From Anaerolineae bacterium (GTDB taxonomy: Bacteria; Chloroflexota; Anaerolineae; Promineifilales; Promineifilaceae), in contig JAHBVI010000004.1 in assembly GCA_019637635.1 (NCBI GenBank), positions 70,497 to 118,054 on the forward strand: a stretch of DNA of 47,558 nucleotides, in the 5' to 3' direction. Below, one piece after another: positions 31,357 to 38,765 of the stretch. A program made the position numbers and the translations under genes. Numbering within the stretch: the stretch's first letter is position 1; each line of letters starts with the position of its first letter. The notes below the pieces were generated by a model that was given only the letters and a program-made list of their open reading frames with translations, was not told where the DNA came from and did no database searches.

Positions 31357-33999
31357 ATGAACATCACCCACCTGCACACTACTCAAGAACCTCACAGCCG
31401 TGACGAACTCCTACTCCTCTTGCTCACGGCCGTGTTCATCTTCACCAACGCCATCACCCTCAGTCTGGCGCGCGCCGGGCAGGTCAGCGGCAGCTACCTG
31501 TGGGCCACGGCGCTCTGGTTTGCGGCCATGCTGGCGGCGTATGCCCTGCTGCGGCGCTACCGCCCGCGCCACGACCCCTACCTGCTGCCCATCTTTGCCC
31601 TGCTCACCGGCTGGGGGCTGATCACCTTGCAGCGATTGGCCCCCAATTTCCTGGAGCGGCAGGTGATGTGGTTGTGGCTGAGTACGGCCGTGCTGCTGGC
31701 CATCGCTATCCTGCCGCGTAGTTTGCGCTGGCTGCGCCGCTACCGCTATACCCTGCTCATCGGCGGTATCCTGCTGTTGGCCGCCACCTTCCTCTTTGGC
31801 GTCAACCCTTCCGGTTTTGGCGCGGCGCTGTGGCTGCCCATCCCCCTGGTGGGCCGCGTCTTTTTCCAGCCGTCAGAACTGCTCAAGCTGCTGCTGGTCA
31901 TCTTCCTGGCCAGCTACTTTGACGAACGGGAATCGCTGCTGCGGCTAGACGGCCATCACGGCCGTTTTGGCGCGCTGCCCTATCTGGCTCCCCTGCTGCT
32001 GATGTGGGGCTTTTGCATGGCGCTGCTCATCTGGCAGCGTGATCTAGGCGCAGCCACCCTCTTTTTCCTGCTCTTCCTGGCACTGCTCTACCTGGCTTCC
32101 GGCGATTGGCGCTATGTAGTTGGGGGGCTGATACTGCTGCTGGCGGGCAGCATTTTTGCCTACTTCGCTTTTGATGTGGTGGCGCTGCGGGTCAACGCCT
32201 GGTGGAATCCCTGGCCAGACGCCAGCAACCGCGCTTACCAGATCGTGCAATCCTTATACGCCATTGCCGCCGGGGGATTAGCCGGGCAAGGGGTGGCCCA
32301 GGGCTTCCCCAACTACATCCCCGTCGTACACTCCGATTTTGTGTTTGCGGCGGTGGCCGAGGAGTGGGGATTGGCCGGGAGTTTAACCGTCGTCGTCTGT
32401 TTTCTGGTCCTGGCGTACCGGGGCATCAAAATCGCGGCGCTGGCGACACGGCCGTTTCGCCGGTACCTGGCGGCGGGCATTACCGTCATCTTTGCCGCCC
32501 AGGCCGTCCTGATCATGGGCGGCGTGGTGAAACTGCTGCCCCTGACCGGCGTTACCCTGCCCTTCATCAGCTATGGCGGCAGTTCGCTGCTGGTAAGCAG
32601 CATTATGGCCGGGCTGCTGCTCTACTTATCGGCCTCATCCGGCAGCGGCCGCGCCCTCCATCTACCGGCCATGCAGCAGCGGCTACAACAGCTATTAACC
32701 GTCATCCTCATCGGCTATCTATTGGTCGCCATTTCCCTGGTCTATTGGGGCTTTGCCCGCGCCCAAACCATCCTGGCCCGCAGCGATAATCCCCGGCTGG
32801 TGGAGGCAGAATTACGCATCCAGCGCGGCGCTATTTTTGATCGGAATGGCAATGTCCTGGCCGAAACGATCAGCACCCCACAAACGGCCGTGCGCCAATA
32901 CCCCATCGCCGCCATCGGCCCCGCCGTTGGTTACTACAGCTTCCGGCACGGCGCATCGGGGGTGGAGGAAGGGTACAACACCGTCCTGCGCGGCGACCCT
33001 ACCGACTTCTGGCAGCAAATCGTCAGCCAAAACCTGCACCAGCCCCAAACCGGCCAGACCATTTCCCTGTCATTGGACGCCCGCTTACAACAAATTGCCG
33101 ATGCCCTGCTGGGCGAACGGCCGGGGGCCATGCTGCTGCTGGACACGCAAACGGGCGAAATCCTGGCGATGGCCAGCCACCCCACCTATGACCCTAACCG
33201 GCTGGATGCGGAGTTTGAGACACTGGTTGCCGCCAAAGATGCGCCGTTGCTCAACCGGGCGGCGCAGGGCCAATATCAGCCCGGTTTATTGCTGCAACCC
33301 TTCTTGCTGGCGGCCGCTTTGGAACAGGGCCTCATCCGGCTGGATGAGATTGCGCCGGACGCCAATCGGCCGGTGACGGTCAACGGCCAGACCTTGCAGT
33401 GCGCCACGCCGCCGCCTGACCCGGCCACCTGGGCCAATGTGCTGGCGCACCGCTGCCCTGGGCCGATGCAGACATTGGCGGCGCAGTTGGGCATCGCCGG
33501 GCTGAACCGGGCGTTTGCCGATTTTGGCCTGACGGCCGTGCCCGACCTCCCCCTGAACACGGAAATATCTCCTTTACGGCCGTTAACAGACGCGGCATTA
33601 GCCGGGATTGGGCAGGAGAACCTGGTGCTGACGCCCCTGCAACTGGCGCGGGCCTGGGGGTCGCTGGCCGGCGACGGCCGTGTACTCAACCCACAGTTGG
33701 TCACGGCCGTGTGGGATGACAGCGGCCGCCCGCAACCCATCACCCCCCCTGCCGCCAACAGCCCGGTCTCCAGCAGCGAAACGGCGCGCGCCATCCGCCA
33801 GGCATTGACGGCGGACGGCCGTATTGAATTCAGCGACCGGGTGCTTTCCGGGCCGGACGGCAGCACCAATAGCTGGTATGTGGGGCTGACCCCGGCAGAC
33901 AGCCCGCGTTATCTGGCAGTGGTGGTGGTGGAGGGGGGAACGGCCGTGTCGGAAGCTGCTCAAATCGGCCGGGCGCTGCTGGATACGGCGGCCAAATAA
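31357..33999 (+). CDS. FtsW/RodA-type SEDS glycosyltransferase fused to a degenerate penicillin-binding domain
   Basis: An 880-residue fusion. Residues about 15-460 are a SEDS membrane protein that polymerises lipid II: FGAALWLPIPLVG, PSELLKLLLVIFLA, loop-4 WWNPWPDASNRAYQIVQSL with the catalytic-type Asp288, HSDFVFAAVAEEWGLAG and LPFISYGGSSL. Residues about 470-880 resemble a class B PBP transpeptidase (RIQRGAIFDRNGNVLAETI, YPIAAIGPAVGYYS, TISLDARLQQIADALLG-like, GAMLLLDTQTGEILAMASHP). The active-site SxxK position reads LLLQ (Leu644, Gln647) in QYQPGLLLQPFLL, and the KTG position reads PDG (833-835) in SGPDGSTNSWYVGL. The PBP part therefore should not form cross-links or bind beta-lactams covalently. 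It may activate the SEDS half in cis. tRNA-Asn and its terminator follow. Confidence 0.92.
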   Translation: MNITHLHTTQEPHSRDELLLLLLTAVFIFTNAITLSLARAGQVSGSYLWATALWFAAMLAAYALLRRYRPRHDPYLLPIFALLTGWGLITLQRLAPNFLERQVMWLWLSTAVLLAIAILPRSLRWLRRYRYTLLIGGILLLAATFLFGVNPSGFGAALWLPIPLVGRVFFQPSELLKLLLVIFLASYFDERESLLRLDGHHGRFGALPYLAPLLLMWGFCMALLIWQRDLGAATLFFLLFLALLYLASGDWRYVVGGLILLLAGSIFAYFAFDVVALRVNAWWNPWPDASNRAYQIVQSLYAIAAGGLAGQGVAQGFPNYIPVVHSDFVFAAVAEEWGLAGSLTVVVCFLVLAYRGIKIAALATRPFRRYLAAGITVIFAAQAVLIMGGVVKLLPLTGVTLPFISYGGSSLLVSSIMAGLLLYLSASSGSGRALHLPAMQQRLQQLLTVILIGYLLVAISLVYWGFARAQTILARSDNPRLVEAELRIQRGAIFDRNGNVLAETISTPQTAVRQYPIAAIGPAVGYYSFRHGASGVEEGYNTVLRGDPTDFWQQIVSQNLHQPQTGQTISLSLDARLQQIADALLGERPGAMLLLDTQTGEILAMASHPTYDPNRLDAEFETLVAAKDAPLLNRAAQGQYQPGLLLQPFLLAAALEQGLIRLDEIAPDANRPVTVNGQTLQCATPPPDPATWANVLAHRCPGPMQTLAAQLGIAGLNRAFADFGLTAVPDLPLNTEISPLRPLTDAALAGIGQENLVLTPLQLARAWGSLAGDGRVLNPQLVTAVWDDSGRPQPITPPAANSPVSSSETARAIRQALTADGRIEFSDRVLSGPDGSTNSWYVGLTPADSPRYLAVVVVEGGTAVSEAAQIGRALLDTAAK

Positions 34000-34023
34000 A
34001 AAAGCCGGGTGAAAACCCGGCTT
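33998..34023 (-). terminator. Terminator of tRNA-Asn (also facing the SEDS-PBP gene)
   Basis: AAGCCGGGT and ACCCGGCTT form a 9-bp stem over a 4-base loop. On the minus strand it is followed by TTTTATTTGG, a good U-tract for tRNA-Asn. On the plus strand it immediately follows the SEDS-PBP stop but has no real U-tract. Confidence 0.88.
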
Positions 34024-34036
34024 TGGTGACAATTTA

Positions 34037-34108
34037 CTCCTCAGGTTGGACTCGAACCAACAACCCTGCGGTTAACAGCCGCATGCTCTGCCATTGAGCT
34101 ACTGAGGA
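34037..34108 (-). tRNA. tRNA-Asn (anticodon GUU)
   Basis: 72 nt on the minus strand: acceptor TCCTCAG/CTGAGGA, D-arm GCTC...GAGC, anticodon stem TGCGG/CCGCA with loop CTGTTAA giving anticodon GTT, T-arm GTTGG-TTCGAGT-CCAAC, discriminator G. CCA is not encoded. Confidence 0.96.
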
Positions 34109-34201
34109 ACGCAGCGAGCGGGATTATAACAAAAGTGACCTTTGCGTCAAGGCGTGGTTGGCGGCTGGTACAAATAACCAGCCACCATTTACAAGGAGAC
34201 A

Positions 34202-35071
34202 ATGATGGGTAAACCGGTAATTGTGGTACATGGCGGGGCGGGGTCTTGGGATTTGGCGTCGGCGCGGCTAGTGACGGCGATGGAGGCGTGCCGGGAAGCG
34301 GCCGAAGCCGGGCAGCGGGTGCTGCTGGCAGGGGGCAGCGCGTTGGATGCGGTGGAAACGGCCGTGTGTATCCTGGAAGATTGCCCGGTGCTGGATTCGG
34401 GACGGGGCAGCTACCCCAACCGGAACGGAGAAATTGAGGTAGACGCGCTGATTATGGACGGCCGTACCCTTAACCTGGGCGCGGTCGCCGCCGTGCAGCG
34501 CGTCCGTTACCCCACCAGCCTGGCCCGCCGGGTGATGAGCGACACGCCCCACCACTTTCTGGTGGGGTCCGGCGCGGAGGCGTTCGCCGACAGCATCGGC
34601 TTTCCCCGCAGTGAACTGGCCGATCTGTGGGTGGAAGAAATGGCGGTACAATCGCAGCCCACGCCCACCAGCGACACCGTCGGCGCGGCGGCTCTGGACA
34701 CCGACGGTAATCTGGCGGCGGCCACCTCTACCGGCGGCACGCGGTACAAAATGCCGGGACGGGTAGGCGACAGCCCGCTGGTGGGCGCGGGCGGTTATGC
34801 CGATAACCGCACCGCCGCCGTCAGCGCCACCGGGCATGGCGAATCGTTAATGAAGGTGCTGACGAGTAAACAGGTGTGTGACCTGGTAGCCTTGGGCTTT
34901 TCGGCGCAGTTGGCGGGGGACACGGCCGTGCGCCTGCTCACCGAACGCACCGGCGGCGAAGGCGGCCTGATTGCCATAGACTACCTGGGCCAGATCGGTA
35001 TCGCCTTCAACACTACGGCCATGCCCTTTGCTCAGGCTGTTGGCGAGGGGGAAGTGATGGTGGGGAGATAG
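34202..35071 (+). CDS. Isoaspartyl peptidase / plant-type L-asparaginase (Ntn hydrolase)
   Basis: 289 residues of the threonine-dependent Ntn-hydrolase family that self-cleaves and removes isoaspartyl residues or hydrolyses asparagine. VVHGGAGSWD opens the protein. The nucleophile Thr is in SDTVGAAALD (about residue 160), where autocleavage gives the beta subunit. STGGTRYKMPGRVGDSPLVG and the ATGHGE block are further marks. A strong AAGGAG site precedes two adjacent ATGs; 34202 is used, 34205 is also possible. The TAG stop lies in the next repeat element. The divergent tRNA-Asn neighbour is probably chance. Confidence 0.93.
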   Translation: MMGKPVIVVHGGAGSWDLASARLVTAMEACREAAEAGQRVLLAGGSALDAVETAVCILEDCPVLDSGRGSYPNRNGEIEVDALIMDGRTLNLGAVAAVQRVRYPTSLARRVMSDTPHHFLVGSGAEAFADSIGFPRSELADLWVEEMAVQSQPTPTSDTVGAAALDTDGNLAAATSTGGTRYKMPGRVGDSPLVGAGGYADNRTAAVSATGHGESLMKVLTSKQVCDLVALGFSAQLAGDTAVRLLTERTGGEGGLIAIDYLGQIGIAFNTTAMPFAQAVGEGEVMVGR

Positions 35072-35127
35072 GAGATTGGGAGATTGGCTGTGGGTAATCT
35101 CTCAATCTCCCAATCTCTCAATCTCTT
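35064..35127. repeat. Octad inverted-repeat element between convergent genes
   Basis: GAGATTGG units on the left and AATCTCTC, AATCTCCC, AATCTCTC, AATCTCTT on the right, loop CTGTGGGT. It contains the TAG stop of the isoaspartyl peptidase (35069-35071) and the TGA stop of the M20 peptidase (35118-35120), so it could act as a two-way terminator. Confidence 0.82.
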
Positions 35128-36488
35128 TCCCCATAAGACTGGAAAAAGCGGATGCTGGCTTCAATGCCATGGAAGTAATTGGGCAGGTAGAAGCGTTCGT
35201 TGGGGGCGTGAATCTGGTCGCTGACCAGGCCAAAACCGAGCAGTACCGTTTCCAGCCCCAGATAGGTTTGGAACTCGCCGACGACGGGGATGGAGCCACC
35301 TTCGCGCATGAAAATGGGGTCACGGCCGTAGGTCTCCTGACACGCTTTCCGGGCCGCCGCCATCGCCGGATGGTGCAGGTCGCTGATGCTGGCCGGCGCG
35401 CCGCCCCGCCAATGCAACTCGTAGGTAACGGTAGGGGGCAGGATGTCAGCCAGGTATTTTTCTAGAAGTGATTGAATTTCTGCTGGCTCCTGGTCTGGCA
35501 CCAGGCGCATGGAGAATTTGGCATGGACGTGGGCGGGCAGCACCGTTTTACCGCCGGGGCCGGTGTAGCCGCCGATAATGCCATGCACGTCCAGCGTGGG
35601 ACGCGCCCCCAGCCGTTCCACCAGCGAAAATTCCGGCTCGCCCCAGGGCTGCGGCGCGCCCGTCTCGGCCAGCCAGTTTGCCTCGTCAAAGGGGTATTGC
35701 GCCAGCAGGTGACGCTCTTCGTCGGTCAACGGCCGTACCCGGTCATAAAAGCCGGGAATGAGGACACGGCCGTTTTCATCCTTCAACCTGGCAATGACGT
35801 GGCCTAAAACGTTGAGCGGGTTATCCACGCCGCCGCCAAACGTGCCGGAGTGCAGGTCACGCTGCGGGCCATAAATGTCCAGCATCACGTAACACATGCC
35901 GCGCAAACCATACACGATGGAAGGTTGGGCCGGGCTGACCATGGCCGTATCCGATACCAGGGCCACATCGGCGGCTAATAGCTCCTTCTGCTGCGGAATG
36001 AAGGCGGACAAACTGGGGCCACCCATCTCTTCCTCGCCTTCGATGATAAATTTGACGTTGAGGGGCAGACGGCCGTCGCTCTTTAGCAACGCTTCCACCG
36101 CCTTCACATGGGCATACACCTGCCCCTTGTCATCCGACGCGCCGCGCGCGTACAGGTAGTCGTCGCGGATGGTGGGTGCAAAGGGTGGGCTGTGCCACAG
36201 GTCAAACGGCTCGGCCGGCTGCACGTCGTAATGGCCGTAAATGAGTACCGTCGGCGCGCCGGGCGCGTGCAGCCAATCGGCGTAGACCAGGGGATGGCCG
36301 GCGGTGGGGATGAGGTGGGTGTTTTCCAGGCCAATGGCCGTGAGCGATTCCACCAACCACTCAGCGGCGCGCTGCACATCGGCCTGATGTTCCGGCTGGG
36401 TGCTGACGCTGGGAATACGCAAGAATTCGATCAATTCGGCCAGGTGCCGTTCGCGGTTGTTTTGAGCATACGATATAGGGTTGGGCAT
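35118..36488 (-). CDS. M20-family metallo-dipeptidase
   Basis: 456 residues of the M20/ArgE/CPG2 clan, di-zinc cytosolic dipeptidase or carnosinase-like. Metal and catalytic motifs are intact: YGHYDVQP (His, Asp), GASDDKGQ (bridging Asp), IEGEEEMGGPS (general-base Glu and ligand Glu). The dimerisation lid (VDNPLNVLGHVIARL, THGIIGGYTGPGGKTVLPA-like) is present. ATG 36488 has GGAG at good spacing; a GTG one codon upstream is ignored. The TGA stop lies in the repeat element. Divergent from scpB. Confidence 0.94.
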   Translation of the reverse strand: MPNPISYAQNNRERHLAELIEFLRIPSVSTQPEHQADVQRAAEWLVESLTAIGLENTHLIPTAGHPLVYADWLHAPGAPTVLIYGHYDVQPAEPFDLWHSPPFAPTIRDDYLYARGASDDKGQVYAHVKAVEALLKSDGRLPLNVKFIIEGEEEMGGPSLSAFIPQQKELLAADVALVSDTAMVSPAQPSIVYGLRGMCYVMLDIYGPQRDLHSGTFGGGVDNPLNVLGHVIARLKDENGRVLIPGFYDRVRPLTDEERHLLAQYPFDEANWLAETGAPQPWGEPEFSLVERLGARPTLDVHGIIGGYTGPGGKTVLPAHVHAKFSMRLVPDQEPAEIQSLLEKYLADILPPTVTYELHWRGGAPASISDLHHPAMAAARKACQETYGRDPIFMREGGSIPVVGEFQTYLGLETVLLGFGLVSDQIHAPNERFYLPNYFHGIEASIRFFQSYGERD

Positions 36489-36524
36489 CACATTTCTCCG
36501 TTCGGTTTTGCCAGGGCAAGCAGG

Positions 36525-36543
36525 TATAATCGGCCGGATTATA
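36525..36543. promoter_or_regulatory. Back-to-back -10 elements for M20 peptidase and scpB
   Basis: TATAAT on the plus strand (36525-36530) and TATAAT on the minus strand (36538-36543) form a near-perfect palindrome TATAATCGGCCGGATTATA in the 83-base divergent gap. Convincing -35 boxes are not seen, so the promoter reading is from position and the -10 matches. Confidence 0.45.
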
Positions 36544-36571
36544 ACGAAGCAAAGGGCGAAACAAAAACGTC

Positions 36572-37114
36572 ATGGAGAACAACGGAGAAATGAGCATAGC
36601 GGCGCTGGTAGAAAGTGTGTTATTTGTTTCCAGCGGGCCGGTGCCGGTGGCGCGGTTGGCCAGGGCGTTAGAGGTGACAACGGCCGTGATCAGCCAGGCA
36701 TTACAAACGCTGACGGCCGATTACCAGACGCGCGGGCTGCGCCTGCAATGGAGCGGTGACGCCGTGCAATTAACCACCGCCCCCGCCGCCAGCAGTGCCA
36801 TTGAACGCTTCCTGGGGCTGGAACTGACCACCCGGCTCAGCCAGGCGGCGCTGGAAACGTTAGCCATCATCGCCTACATGCAGCCCGTCACCCGGCCGCA
36901 CATTGACCAGATTCGCGGCGTCAATTCTGATGGTGCGCTGCGCAGCTTGTTGAGCAAGGGGCTGATTGAGGAAATCGGCCGCCAGGAAACACCCGGCCGC
37001 CCGATTTTGTACGGCACGACGCCGGAATTTTTGCAGCACTTTGGGCTGACAATGCTGGAAGAACTGCCGGAGTTGGAGGCAGAGAAACAAGAGATTGGCA
37101 GATTGGGAGATTAG
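36572..37114 (+). CDS. scpB: Segregation and condensation protein B
   Basis: Winged-helix subunit of the SMC-ScpAB condensin complex that organises the chromosome. 180 residues. AALVESVLFVSSGPVPVARL opens the first winged helix, and LSQAALETLAIIAYMQPVTR, HIDQIRGVNSDGALRSLLSK and GRPILYGTTPEFLQHFGL are the conserved signature of the second. The last seven residues (EIGRLGD region) and the TAG stop are encoded by the following repeat element. scpA is not adjacent, which is unusual. Confidence 0.95.
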   Translation: MENNGEMSIAALVESVLFVSSGPVPVARLARALEVTTAVISQALQTLTADYQTRGLRLQWSGDAVQLTTAPAASSAIERFLGLELTTRLSQAALETLAIIAYMQPVTRPHIDQIRGVNSDGALRSLLSKGLIEEIGRQETPGRPILYGTTPEFLQHFGLTMLEELPELEAEKQEIGRLGD

Positions 37115-37147
37115 GAGATTGTTTGCAATGACAATCTCCTAATCTCA
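37091..37147. repeat. Heptad/octad inverted-repeat element overlapping the scpB 3' end
   Basis: GAGATTGGCAGATTGGGAGA and TTAGGAGATTG on the left; ACAATCTCC and TAATCTC on the right; loop TTGCAATG. It begins inside scpB and ends 10 bases before the next reading frame. Confidence 0.8.
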
Positions 37148-37156
37148 TATCAAACT

Positions 37157-37816
37157 ATGGAAGAACGGTTACAACAAATATGTCAAGCCGCAACTGTGAT
37201 TTGCCAACCAGAGGCGTGTTTGCTACTGAGTGTTTTGCAATTATCTGTTGGAATGGTTCATGATGCACAAGATTAATTTTCAAAGATACAAGAGTTGGAG
37301 CCAAATTTCTTTCGCAATCCTGATGCCGCGGTAGATCTTTCGCATCCAAATTGGAAGATGGTCTACTCTGGACTCATCTTATTAAATGGCATATCAGAAT
37401 TGAAGGTTGTTACAAAACAACAAATACGCTCTTTTGCCGTTATTCATTATAAAAGTGGGTTAACTCACGGCCATAATAAGGATTATCAAGCAGCCATCGC
37501 CGCCTACCAGCAGGCCATCGCCCGCGACGCCAACTTTGCCGTAACACATGGGTCGTTGGCTGGTTGTTACCGGCAGATGGGGCAGGAAGAAAATGCACAA
37601 AAACATATTGAGATTGCCCGCGGCTTGATGGCTAATGAAAGCGCCTACAACCGGGCTTGTTTTGCCGCCATTTGCGGCGATGTGGCTGAGGCGGTTGACC
37701 TGCTGGCACAGGCTGTGGCTCAGGCCCCCGGTGATCGTGATTTAGCCCAAAAAGACCCTGATTTTGCCGCTATCCGCGACGATCCCCGTTTTCAGGCGGT
37801 GGTGGGGGGGGTGTAG
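37157..37816 (+). pseudogene. TPR-repeat protein gene interrupted by one in-frame TAA
   Basis: ATG 37157 opens a frame (MEERLQQICQAATVICQPEA) that meets TAA at 37274-37276 after GAT and then continues in the same frame to TAG at 37816. The second part could start at TTG 37295 or ATG 37358, neither with a good ribosome binding site. The C-terminal half is a TPR-like helical repeat (DYQAAIAAYQQAIARDANFA, GDVAEAVDLLAQAVAQAPGD) ending in DPDFAAIRDDPRFQAVV. Bases 37157-37440 are clearly more AT-rich than the remainder, so the two halves may differ in origin. Either a nonsense mutation, an assembly error or two fragments. Function unknown. Confidence 0.6.
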
Positions 37817-37845
37817 AGACACAAGATTTTGCGTCTTTGCTATTG

Positions 37846-37910
37846 GGATACGGCCGTTCCCCTCCTCCCAATCTTCCGCGTACAGATGGAGGGGGGGAAC
37901 GGCCGTGTCC
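37846..37910. terminator. GC-rich hairpin built around two ACGGCCGT octamers
   Basis: GGATACGGCCGTTCCCCTCC and its near-perfect complement at 37888-37910 flank a loop of about 20 bases, between the convergent TPR and endonuclease genes. U-tracts are absent. Both arms contain the dispersed octamer. Confidence 0.6.
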
Positions 37911-37931
37911 TGTTGTGCTTGACCCTAACCA

Positions 37932-38750
37932 TCAGGCAGAATAACCGGCGCTACTTTCTCTTTCTTTCAGAATCGTCAGGCCTGCATTGGCAATGCTGGC
38001 TCTGGGGATCAGTTGATAATGCTTTTCGTCTACCACATTCAACATCAGCACATTCTCTTGTTCACGCACGGCCATTTCTAGCAAGGCGACGTTGTTCTCA
38101 CCGGTAAATTGCAGCGCGATTGGTCGGCATATGGCCATGGGGTAACGTAACTGGCATAGCGCAATGTCCTGCATGACCTGGACGATGCCAAATTTATCAC
38201 CGGGCGATTTAGCCTGACAGGGCAGTACAAAATGTGCGCCCCGCTTGTTCAGGCCAACGTAAATTTCGTCTACTTCCATTTGTTCAATCTCCGGTACAGT
38301 GGTACGAAGATGGTTTTGCACCGAATAACAGGTTAGGCCGGTAAAAATATCTATGAGGCGATTGTAACGGGCGCGGGTTAACAATGCCTGCTCGTCCGTG
38401 CCCGGCGCGTAATGGCGCACAATTTCCGGGGTGGCATCGGGGATATTGATTGGATAGTAGTGGGTGGCTGGCTCAATTTTGCCCGGCGCGGCCAGACGAA
38501 ACGCTTAATCGCCAATGCCCGCGCCAACAATAATCCATTCGGCCCCAGTTGGCGCGGTTGCCTGAACCGACAAGGGCAGTTCACGGCGAAACCGAAAAGA
38601 GTAGGGTATGTCGCCGAGGTTTTTGATGCGGGCAAATCCCAGTTCTGCGGACGCCAGCGCCAATTCATTGCGATTAAAACGAACAATGACATCGCCTGTT
38701 CGGTAGTTGCGTTGAAAAATCCACTCAATGATTTGCTCGTATTTACCCAT
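37932..38750 (-). pseudogene. Type II restriction endonuclease gene interrupted by one in-frame TAA
   Basis: ATG 38750 opens MGKYEQIIEWIFQRNYRTG and runs for 81 codons to TAA at 38505-38507 (again after a GAT codon). The same frame continues without further stops to 37932, and the complete product would be 272 residues. The downstream part contains MEVDEIYVGLNKRGAHFVLP and QAK, a spacing compatible with a PD-(D/E)XK endonuclease (Asp/Glu, then xAK). The gene starts 15 bases after the methyltransferase stop, as in a classic restriction-modification operon. Without suppression the endonuclease is inactive. An ATG inside the second half (38420 region) could start a fragment, but it would lack the N-terminus. 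Confidence 0.72.
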
Positions 38751-38765
38751 GTGGCATTCATGCTC

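Noticed and set aside
34037..35071. Functional link between tRNA-Asn and the isoaspartyl peptidase/asparaginase
   Set aside because: They are divergent with separate signals, and I know of no regulatory connection.
37157..38750. Genetic-code change with TAA read as an amino acid
   Set aside because: Many intact genes here end at TAA (the SEDS-PBP gene at 33999, the kinase at 18671, the oxidoreductase at 21087), so TAA is a normal stop.
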